Below, in pieces: positions 26,101-38,100 of a stretch of 64,000 nucleotides of DNA. This DNA is from Plazaster borealis (Eukaryota > Echinodermata > Asteroidea > Forcipulatida > Labidiasteridae). The translations under genes were made by a program, and so were the position numbers. The notes beneath the pieces were generated by a model. The model worked only from the letters and a program-made list of their open reading frames with translations, made no database searches and was not told the DNA's origin. Numbering within the stretch: position 1 is the stretch's first letter; each line of letters starts with the position of its first letter. The stretch lies in contig CM037474.1 of assembly GCA_021014325.1 (NCBI GenBank), positions 2,608,501 to 2,672,500 of the forward strand. Reading direction: 5' to 3'.

Positions 26101-29100
26101 TTCAATTTGTGTAACGTCTTCAGCGGAAGTTTCCCTGCTCCATCAATTTATCATATCCTTATGATAGTTGTGTGTCTTATTGGCTAAACTTTGTACATTG
26201 CCAGGTTACCGTGAGCGTAGAGCAGTTACCAGACTTACTGACCAGCATGAGATATGAGTGTTGGTTTGGATCCTACGTATCTCAAGCTACAAAGACTAAT
26301 GAGGATCTTAGATGTGTCTCACCACCTGATAACGGGATACCTCCAATTCAACAAGGAGGTAAGTCCAACACAAAATTGGGGCTGTTTTTAAAACAATTTA
26401 GTATCAGAATATAATTAAAATTGCTTTTTAAATTGTGTTTTTCCCCATTTTTCAGATGATGCTGTTATGGTTACACTAAGTGTCCATTCCAGTGAAACAT
26501 CAGTCAGTTTTGTGGATACAAGTTTCTATTTCTATGAATGCTCAACTCATACTTCGTAAGAATACTTAGTTTTGTTCTTCACTTTTTGGTTTAAATTTAA
26601 TTCTTTCGAGTAAACAAACTTCAAATTTGATTGAAATATCTGTTTTCTGTTTTTCTCACTCCAAATGTTTTTGTGCTTTTGATTTTTCCTTTTTGTTTTG
26701 TTTTGTACTGTTTCTTTGGTGTAGTAATTTCTTTAATTGTATTATTTTGTTGTTTCTATTTGTGTTTGTTGTAGTTGTGTATCTTGTGTTGGTAGTCGAT
26801 GGGCCTGTGATTGGTGTGTCTTTGAGAATAGATGCACTCATGTTAGTTCTACTTGCACAGGAGACAATGAAATCGTCATTACAGGACAAAACGTAAGATC
26901 AAACATGCCAAAAATTGACTAATATTTGCATCCCGCTAAGGTGATCCCATGGCTGCCGCTTCCCAGGTTGTATCGTCAACATGGGTGTGATCTCTGGCCA
27001 CAGTTAACAAAATGAGGAGACAGCCAATATAGGGCTAAATGGCTCAGTTGGTAGAGCGTCAACACGTTAATCCGAAGGTCATTGGTTCAAATCCCACTCT
27101 AGTCAATTTTTCTTTGTTCAACCCCAAATTACTTAAAATTCACCTCGTCAATTTCCCTTGTGGTTTATTAGTTGATACTTTTTTTTAAATGCTAATATTT
27201 AACAGTCATAAATGGAATAGGCATTTGTTTCCATAGGAATGACAGACATAAAACCCTATCATATTCCTGTCTTTTGTAAACTATTTTTTGTGAATACAAT
27301 TGTACCCTGAATTGTTTGAAGAGGAAATAATTTCTGTTAAATAATGGTTTGATGTTAATTCTTTAGAATCCAGCTTTGTCTTCACCCAAGGGTCCGGGTT
27401 TCTGCCCTCAGCTGCTGGCTCAGAATACTGAAGTCCTTCTGTCCAACGGAATTGAAAGGAGTTTACAAGTCATGACTACAAATCTACCTGATGAGACCCA
27501 GGTTAGTTATCAGTCAATCAAAAAGTATTCTTAAATTTAATTAAATTAAAAGAGGAAAAAGTGAAGGCAGAGCAAAAACTAATGAGTTTTGTTGTGCCTA
27601 ATTTCAAATATTTAAATGCAATTGGTGTGAAAGGGTCTGTATACGTTTGGTAATTACTCATAAAATTAATGGCAATACAAGCTTACTTGGTGAGAAGTAC
27701 AGCAGCTTCTGATAGTATCAAGCATTTTGAAAAACATTTCACTTTGAAGTGATGTGGTTATGGAAAAACATAAATTTTTATCCAAAAAGATTTGAATCTG
27801 AGAATCGTTTCTATCATAAAAGTTTCTCAGATTGTGTATTCCGATTGCAGATTATTCTTCCTACCGCTCGAGATTTTCAACAACTCAAAAATGCTACCAC
27901 CTTTTGAAATGCAAGACAGACGGAGGTTGAGTTCAAACTGAAGGAGGATTAAAAAACCAATAGGTTAATAACAATGAATATTTATAAAATAATGAAGAAG
28001 TGGAATACATCAGACACTTAAAATTGGCTTGATTCTCGCTAACCCCATTTTCCATTTTTGTCTTATCTCTAAGACTGCTAGCTTTGAATGTAGCTTTGAT
28101 ATCGAGGGAATACGTCAGAGTACAACTGCTCAGCGTAATAATGGTACCATCATGTGTGACCTGAAAGCTGTAAGTATCTTAGACCATTATGGAAAACACC
28201 CATTAATGAAATTGAAAAATCAACTTGATATTAAAAGAAAGTTATAAGACTTGAGTAAGATATCAGCCGTTTCTATTCCACAGTATACCTACACTACTAC
28301 TGATGAAGCAGAGCTGATTGTGAAACTGACCATTGAATGGACAGACACAAGTAATAACCGCCACACCCTAGATGACATATTCAACAATAATGGTGAGTTT
28401 GAGTCAAGGGTGTGAGATGGGGAGGGGCAAGGGATTCCGAAATTACTTGTCTTAAAGATAATCAAGATGTTCATAATTAATGCTAAGATTCCTGCAACAT
28501 TTGTAATGAAACAAACCATCAAAGTCAACAGAGAACTTCATCAGTCAGCAATATCCCTCCCTTGTGAAATTCCTTCGGTCAATCTGTAGGTCAAGGGGTG
28601 TCCCCCCCACACTTACTTTTTTTAAAATATGACTTTCAAATGATTGTTTTGAACTTTGATTATTGCTACAGCAACACTTTACAAGTGTGGAGTATTGAAG
28701 CCAGATTGTAGTCGGTGTATTACTGCCAGGCCAGAGCTTGAGTGTGTTTGGTGTAATGCTATGTGTGAACTAAGAGAGTCTTGTACAACAGTGGAAGGAG
28801 AGTGGGTGACCCACAATAATAATGCCAACTGCCCTGATCCGATCCTCCAAGAGGTGAGTAGATTTTGGCAGAGATATAAGTGTCATGACCCAAGGCCAAA
28901 ATAAACTGCCTTTTTGTATTTGTTTGTTTATTTATTCCTTATTTTGATATGTGGGTTGGTCAATTCATTAGAATCTTCTGGTCTTCCATGGATCATCATT
29001 GCATAAAAGTTAACAAAGAACTTCAATTGTAAACACTACACACAAAAACAAAAATACAAAACTGAAAGCAGCATGCAAATAATGAAAAACATCAAGTTCA

Positions 29101-32100
29101 TAAACAATAGACCCCTTGCATAACGTACACATAAACAAAAAGAGGAAAAAGGACAAGACTACTGTCTTCTAATCGTAATTTGACAATATTTGAATACTAG
29201 GGTTATCCATTGACTGGACCATTGGAAGGTAACACCATAGTATCTGTAATGGGTACAGATATTGGCAGAGGGTTCCATACTGTACTGAATGTGATGATTG
29301 GAGACCAAGAATGCCATCTGGATGAACTGGAAGTCTATTATGCAACTGGTGCGAGGTAAGAAGTTTCTTCAAACACACAAGTGATGAGTCTGTTCTTCCA
29401 TCTTAATTTAAGTCATTGTCAAATCAGACATCTTTAAGTTTGTGAAAAAAAGGGTTTCTGCAAAAAGGCAAACACTAACAATTTATATTTGGTTGCAGCA
29501 TTTTCTATTGATACTTGCACACCCAAGTTGTGGGATATCAATGGCAGTCTAACCCAAGACAATTCAGTTATTCCGTCTTAATTTATCAAGTCTGAATTAT
29601 TTAAATCTATAAAATGATGACTGCAAAGTTCAAGAAAGGCAAACCACATAAATTTTGAATTCTTAATATTTCACAATCTCTATTTGATTCCCGCGAGCAT
29701 TTTCCATTGATATTTTCATTTACATTTTGTTGAATACCATGCATTCAGGTTTTTCCAGATTTCATTGGAACTGTTTTTCATACAAAGTTATGAAAGCAAC
29801 CGCACAAATCAGGCATGATATTCTTCCTACTTTAGTCTGTTTTCCAATTTGTTTACCCTTGAAAAAAACAGGAAAACTGATTAAATAGCCGGAAAAAGGG
29901 CTATTAAAGGCAGTTTATACTTTTGGTAAATGTCAAAGACCATTATCCTCACTTGGTGTATCCCAACATTTACATGAAACAACAAACCTGTGAAAGTTTA
30001 AGCTCAATCGGTCATTGCAATCACCAGAAAAAAGTGGGGAAAAACCTTAAGTGTTTTCACTGTTTTCAATTATCGAGTTTTTGACTCATGAGATCAAAAC
30101 AAATTGTTTTACTCATTTCTCAAAAACTATAGCATTTAAAGCAAAAATATTTCAAAGGGAGTTTCCCATCACAACCATCTTTACACCACGTAAGTTATGT
30201 GTGAATCTGTGAACATTTATATTTTTACTCTTACCAATGTTACAAACACCCTTTAAAGGCCCTTTACACTATTGGTAAGATCGAAAAACACAAACGTTCA
30301 CAGGTTCACACACAACTCACATGATTTAAAGTAAGTAATGGTAGGAAGGGTTCCTAAAAATATTTCTGCCTAAAATGCCATCGTTTCTGAGAAATGAGTA
30401 AAACAATAGTTTTAATCACGCGCGATAATTTGAAAAAAACAGAAAGCACATAAGGTCTCTTTTCACTATTTTCTCGTGATCTCGATGACCAATTGAGCTC
30501 AAACTTTCACAGGTTTATTTGTTCATGCATATGTTGAATCACACAAAATGTGAACACTGATTTTGAGCTGTTACCAAAAGTGTACAATACCTTTAAAGCC
30601 TACACCATGTGTACATGTATAGGTCTGCCCTTGTACTCGATAACATTTTTCCTACTTTATTCCAAGGACCAAATATCATGCCTGGCAAATCAAAGACGAG
30701 TGAAAGACAATTTCTTTCTATGAAATCATATCTTTTAAAATTCTATTTATACAAAATTCTAAACAAATAAATACCCATAGCAATTTGTTAGGAATACAAT
30801 TTCATTTTTTATATAATACATTTGTTTAAAAAAATAAACATTGAAACAAAATTCAAACTTGGTAAAAGGATACTTATTTTTCAGAAACCCTGTTTTCCAA
30901 ATTATGCTCGAATTTGTCTCATCATGCTCGAATTTGTCTGATCATGCTCGAATTTGTCTGATCATTACATAGGTTTAATGATAAAATGAACGTCAGTTGG
31001 GCAAAATTCTTAATTATTTACAAGAAACTGTAAACTGAGGTCAAGTGTTATTCTCGGGTTTTCTTTGTTGATTTGTTAAATTAATTTTACTTTCAAATAT
31101 TTCATGGCTAAATTTAACTTTCCAAACAATATGATATAATTTGTAAAGCCATAAACTACATTAAACAAAAATATTTGAAGAAACAAAACCGTGCACACAT
31201 ATTATATACAATGCTGAATTCACTGGATTACTTTATTTTGTGGAAGGTGACCACAATTTACAAATTAAAAAATTGTATTAACTGCAAAGTAATAACAAAA
31301 ATCAGATTTGTCAAACAGTGTACAGGGTTCTCCCCATGCACAAGCTAACGTATCGCGAATTGTATGCCGATACGTGCAAATTTCGGCCAATACGCAATTT
31401 ATTATTACTTTGTATACGGTAGTTTCACAAAAAACATGAAAAGAAAACCATATAGAATGCTCCAAATTGCACAGTAGGGCTTTGAAAACCAAGAAAAACA
31501 CCAAGTAGAAAACATTCCGAAGATCTTGTTTCAATTCAGAGCGCTTCGGCCAAACATCCCAAAATTTTGGCCCAGAATGCCCCATAGTTTTGAAAAACCT
31601 GGGGGAACCCTGCAGTGTAGAATATCTTGAATGAGCTCATTAAACTTCCTTTAGTATGTAAGATACACATACAATCTTAATTTTATTCACAGTGTAAGTT
31701 GCCGAACTCAATCAAGAGTTGAAAGTGTGGTGCGGGTATCGCTGACTGTCATGGGAGCTGATGGGTCAACACTACAGAAAAGCTCAGGAGATGTCAACTT
31801 TGAATATAGGGTAGGATTGATTACAACTCTTAGATGAGATGTAGGGACAGTTAATTACCTTCCACTCCAGGGCCCAAAGTCATGGAGCTGCTTAAGTAGA
31901 CCATGGTTCTTAACAATTTTCTTCTAGGAACTAAAAGCCACAAATAGTGTATACTACATGCTTTTTTGGCTGGTAACCTTAATCTGGTGATGAGCATAAG
32001 TGTTTTGTGCTTAAGCAGCTCTATGTCTTTGGGCCCAGATTGTATTTCAGTGCTTTAATTGCTTGTATTCAATCAACTTAAGACTAGGGAGGTCTCGGCT

Positions 32101-35100
32101 AAACATTATTACAGATTTATGAAGTCTGATTTCAACCAAAATCCACCAAGAATGATTTCTAGCCCTCGGTGTTATGCCATCAGATAAGATTATTCCAAGA
32201 TAAGATAAGGAACTTAATTGTTTCTTTTCCAATGGAGTTCAGTACAACAACTGGTTGTTGACAAATATAAGGACACATGGTGTAGTTGATGTTGAATGTC
32301 TTCTATGTTTGTTTTTCTGGTTCTGATTTTCCTGCCAGGTTCCATCTATTACAAGTTTCAGTCCTGGTTCTGGACCAGCAGCTGGTGGGACTCGTATAAC
32401 AATCAACGGAATGGCTCTAAATACAGGACGGAATATTGAGGCATTCATTGGTGATACAGCTTGCATTATAACAAGGCAAGTAAAGATCACTGGTAGATTA
32501 CAATTAAGACACTGTATCATTTACTTGAGGTAGAGCCTATTATCAGAGATTTTCTTTATTACTCTTTTAGGTTGAGGTCTAATCAGAATCACATCGATGA
32601 TTAACAGTTGGTTAAGAAAATACTTTTACAGTGATGTGTCATCTGCTGTATAACTTTGATTTATTTTACAGCCCAGTAACAGAGACGGAAGCAGTGTGCA
32701 CAAGTTCTGAGGGGTCTGTTGGGCAGATAGTTCTCAAGATGTCTTTTGATGGGGCAGACAAAACAAGCCAGATGTACACTTTCACCAACAACCCTGTCAT
32801 TACTGAAGTCAGACCAACCAGCAGTATCAACTCGTGAGTACATCTAAGAACATTAGTTGTTAAAATACAGGTGAAACTGTTATATTTCTGTTGCAATATA
32901 ACAGCATCTCATTTGACCGCAATGTTAAATTTGTATTTTAAAAGGCTGCAGTTTTAAGAGTAAGTTGAAGCTAAATGAGTCAACAAATTGGAAATCGCAT
33001 TGAACACGCTTTAAAACTGAAATTGTTAAATGTGCTCATTATTTCCTGATCAGATTAGCTACTTGTATCCTGTTTTCTTGAATCCTTTGATTTTATTGTC
33101 AATACTCAGTGGTGGTCGGGAAATGATTGTCAATGGGACTGATCTAGACACTACCCAGATGGCTTCACTTGTTGTTACAGTTGCTACACAAATCACTCAA
33201 ACTAAAAGATCAGTTAGCAGTGATGAACCTAATAATACCATGTTTGTAGAGGTGAGTCAACAGGCCATACAATTTTTTAAATCTTACATCATAACAATTT
33301 CATTGATTTAATGTAAATCACAACGACCATCCCACATAACACCTGTTTTGGGCTCCCTGTTCGAGAGTCAATTTCTCACAAAATTTGTCTGTTAACTTAA
33401 GCCCGCAATGGCTTAGCCCAAGGCTACATTTCTTGCCTCATTTATTCTCCCGCTGTCACTCGTCCTGGTCTATGATCATCTAGAGCCCATAAACTTGTTT
33501 TTAGCCTCGTTTCAAAACAAGTTGGGGACAGGGCATTTGCTACAGCAGCTTACCGTTTGTGAAATTTGTTACAGCTGCAGATACAAACATCTAGTTCCTT
33601 AAGTACATTTAAATCTCAACTCAAAACGCATTTGTTGTCTCTAGGTTGTTCTCGCTCATGGAGGTGCCTTGAGCACTTTAAGGGTGGATATTCATGCATT
33701 ATAAGTTTTGCTATTATTATTTTTATTTTGTGAACAAAAACAATTTATGAATTTTTTGTTTTACAAATTGTGTATTTTTAGAGCTGTGCTATGGAAGGCC
33801 CAGAGTTCATGCGTTGCCAGACGCCGAATATAACGCCAGCAATAAGCAGCTCTTTATCTCAACGTAACGTGACCTTTGGCTTCATTATGGACGGTGTCAG
33901 TGACCTCCTAACATGGTCAGAAGACAACGACGTTGACTTGGAGTTCTTTCCTGATCCGGAGTATGACGAGTTTGAAAACGGCATGTACGAGAAGGCGGAA
34001 GATTTGATGACAATCAAGGTGAGAATTTATCAATGAAGGTTTAATCAAATTGATTGTCGATAAATTCCCATTTCATAATTCCAATACATAATCAATATTA
34101 TTTGTGTTTTACCTACACATTGATTGATGTGTGTTAATCACTGTATTCTCTGTACTTTCCTGAGTTTCTGATGTCTTACAACTAGACCAGCAAGCTTGCC
34201 CGTTATCTAGAGGCAGTTTGAATGCTATGTTTTAGCAGTGGATACTGCAACAGTTGTTAATAGATGTTTAATTTGTATCAATGATAAAGATACATAATCA
34301 GTCACAAGCTAAATTGCTGCAATAGTATGTTTTGGGCAAGCTGTATATAAGATCCGGTTTTACTCTTAGTCTGCCATGTCTGCTTGTTTGTCTATTTCTT
34401 TGTGACTATTGCTTGTACATTTTGGCTTAAACCTTGGACTCTTCAAAGCAACGATTTAAAAAACTGTATTTTAACGTTCCTCTTTTTCTTAAAAATTTTA
34501 ACTGATACAAATGTACTGATAATAGCATGATGGTGGCATGGTTTGCTTGTGCTTAAAGCGCTCGCCTCTCACCAATGTAGCCCTGGTTCAATTCCTGACT
34601 AAGGCCATATATGAGTAGAGTTGTGTGTTGGTTCTCTCCTGTGCCACAAGGGTTTTTCTCTGGGCCCTCTGGTTTTCCTCCCTCTTTTGATCTCTGGCTG
34701 TGCTCCGTGGTTGAAATGGGTTGATGTGGCTGGCTGCCAAAAGCGCCCTCGCATGCCTGCTTCTCGAACATGTTGTAGCTGCGTCCTTTGCAATTCAGCT
34801 TCTAAGCTGTGAGTAAGGATGATTAGCTCCACAATAGACTGTGCAAGTCTCGTGCATATTCGAACCTTGGGACCCGTTAAAGCGCGTGAGTTTGTTTCCT
34901 TCACGCGTTGAAGCAATGTGTGTGGGACCATAGTGGTCCCAAAAATGTTTGAATACGCGCGAGACTTGCATGGTCTATTATGGTAACTGATATCTAATAC
35001 TAGCTCAGAGGGAGATGGAGTTCCTGTAAATGATTAAAGGTTTTAAACTCACTTGGATCCAAGTATCAATTGATTTGATGACAAATTATTCTGTAATTGT

Positions 35101-38100
35101 GAGTAATTTCAGCTGTGATATGTTCATTAAAATATTCTGTTTGATTCAGGGTGAACGAATCAACAATGCAATTACTGCCTCGGAAATCATCGTTTATGTT
35201 GGAACAATGAGATGTCATGTGACCTTCATTGAAGAAACAACTCTTGGTTGTAATTTACCAGAGGAGCAACCGTCTGCCGGGGACTTCAATGGCCAAGACA
35301 AAGGGAGAGGGCTTCCTGTGGTCTGGGTAAGTCTTAAAACAACTCTTGGTTGTAATTTACTTGAGAAACAACCCTTTGACCAGGATTTCTTGGGTCAAGA
35401 CACAGAGAGAGGGCTTCCTGTGGTGTAGGGAGGTCTTAAGACAAATATCAGTTGTAACTTAATTGAGAAAGAACCATCTGCCGGGGACTTCAAGGACCAA
35501 GACATACAAAGAGGGCTTCCTGAGACAAATCTCAGTTCTATTTTACTTGAGGAGCAACTATCTGACCAAGAAATTTCGGGTCAGTCTTGAGATAAAACTC
35601 AGTTATAATTTACTTGAGTAACAACCATCTTAACAGGATTTCTTGTGTCAAGACACCGAGATATAAATCTAGGATAAGTAGTTTCTGTAGGTCTACAGCA
35701 ATTTTTTATGAATCAAATCAAACCAAAACAAGTAGTAGAACTACCCCTGATTCCACCTTGCTCCTCTTCTCTCTTCAGGTAATTCACAGCAATCTAGAGT
35801 TCCGTATAGGTTACATTTCCTATCCTATTGACTTGGTACCAGTCCTAGTCTCATTAGTCAGTGGAGCAGTCATGGTGTGCATTCTCATCGTTGCCTTGTG
35901 CTTCTCAGCTCAGCTGTACGTATCCAAAAGAAACGCTAGACTCATCCAGGCAGACATGAAAGCCATGGAAGTGGATCTGTCAGATGAGATCAAACAAGGT
36001 ATGGAGGTCCTACAAAGATAACATTGCTCTGTCATTCGTTTAGTTCTTCTGAAACATAATTTTTTGGGGGAGCAGATTTTCAAGATAATTGAAGAATCAA
36101 GATGTTTTCGGAGTTTACAATCCCCTTCTCTCGTTGTTTAAATGTATCTGATGGTGTTAATGGCATGTCTTGTTTCAACCCTAGCAGAGTCTTTCTCAAA
36201 GGCTAAATGAAAATATTGATGACAATAATAGTGGCTTCTTTAATAGCACTCAAATCCGTCACCAGCCCGTCACTCAGTGATGCTCAGTGCTCTCTGACAT
36301 TTTTACCCCTAGTCATTGGGCCATTTATTTCATTCCTTAAACCATCTCAGCTCCTTGGAGAGGATACAGGCTGTGCTGCCAAAATATGTAGCACACCAAG
36401 CTAAATCAATCACAAGAACCATTTCTACCCTCACAAGTACCCATTTACCTCAGGGTGAATAGAAGCAATTATAGCCAAGTGTTTTGCCCAAGGACACGAG
36501 TGTCATGACTGGGATTTGAACCCACACCCCGATGACTCAGCCACCAGAACTGGAGTTTGATGCAGTAAACTGCTAGCCACGACACGCCACAAGTACACAC
36601 AACTCACACAACCAGTATACTTGTGTAACAGAAGCATTCAAGTAGAAAGGAGTGAAAAGAAATAGGCAAATTGCAGTCAGAAGGAGCAACAGATGTACAA
36701 TGAAAAAAGGAGACAAAGGGGGAGTTTGAAATAGTTACATTGTTACATGGCTAGAACTTCAAACAGCTCTCAATCTTTTTTTAAAAACGTTTTGACTTTA
36801 TGAATAACAGACTGAAAGTGTGATTGTACTAGTGTTGGTCTTGTTTCATTTAAAGTGATTTTATATGTTTGGTAATTGGAACCCACTGTTTGTTTCAATC
36901 CTATATAGTTGTAGATAGATACCATAAAACTAACCTGTGAAAAGCTCATTTCAAAAGGTGGTAGCGTTTTGAGATATTGCCGAAAAATCCGGAGCGGTTA
37001 TGTCCACGCAGGAAGAATAATCTGCAATTGGAATACACAATCTGAGAAACGCTTCTGACAGAAACGCTTCTCAGATTAAATTTTTGGGGGGATAAAAACT
37101 TGTTTTATAATCTTTTTCCATAATCACATTACTTCAAAGTGAAATGTTTCTCAAAATGCGTTATACTGTCATACTTCTCACCAAGTAAGTTTTTATTGCC
37201 ATTAACTTCATGAGTAATTACCAATTGATGCAGACCCTTTAAACTGCATTATGAAATTCTTTTGAAAACCCCCCAATTTTCTTAATAGAATGTTGGGCTA
37301 CTGATTGACATTGATGAGTATTTGATTTACCTCCTTAAATTTTGTTCTTGTTTAGCATTTGCCGATCTTCAGACTGACTTGACAGATTTGACGAGTGACT
37401 TGGAAGGAATCGGAATGCCTTTTGTCAGTTACCGAGAGTACGCTAGTAACATGCTGTTCATCGGGCAAGAGAGACCCGACACTGAGGATAAAGAGGTAAG
37501 TGTCTGCCACTCTCTCAGCTGCACTTCAGTCAGATTGGACATCTTTTATATATAAAAATGACTTTTTTAAAGGCAGGGTATACCTTTGGTAATTACTCAA
37601 CAAATTAACGACCATAAAAACTTACTTGGTAAAGAGCATTGGAGAGCTGTTGATATTATAAAACATTGTTAGAAACGACCCCCTTTAAAGTAATGTAGTT
37701 TTAGAGAAAAAGGGTAATTTTAAACCCCAAAATTTTAATTGCATGCATCTGAAATCACTGAGTTCTATGCAACAAGGGTGTTTTTTCTTTCATTATTTAC
37801 TTGCAACTTCGATGGCCAATTGAGCCCAAATTTTCACAGGTTTGTTATTTTATGCATATTTTGGGATACACCAGGTGAGGATACTGGTCTTTGACAATAA
37901 CCAAAAGTATACCCTGCCTTTAACGGCATGGTACAGACACAATCTCATACACATCGCCATCGTTCTTGCTCTTTTTCACGTTGCCTTCGCTAACATTCTC
38001 ATAGGTCTCCTCATCGGTCTAACAAGGCGGGTTTTCTCTGATCTTTGACAATAACCAAAAGTATACCCTGCCTTTAAGTATGAACTTGGCCATAAATCAA

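Larger units (their letters stand above)
20301..27231 (+). repeat. 3.46-kb tandem duplication inside plexin B (20301-23762 and 23763-27231)
   Basis: The two units are nearly identical, differing by a few short indels and single-base changes (for example an extra ACATGT near 23930 and a changed hairpin loop at 21320 versus 24792). Each holds the right end of the CACTA-like element, a foldback, a MITE, plexin exons 6-9 and a SINE. All three breakpoints share CAT (20301, 23763, 27232), a 3-base microhomology. Coding exons in the two units look identical. It is either a very recent duplication or an assembly artefact. Confidence 0.9.

Noticed and set aside
34599..34931. Minus-strand open frame of 110 codons and overlapping plus-strand frames
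   Set aside because: Low-complexity, intronic between plexin exons 33782-34018 and 35150-35326, with no recognisable motif and no splice partners.
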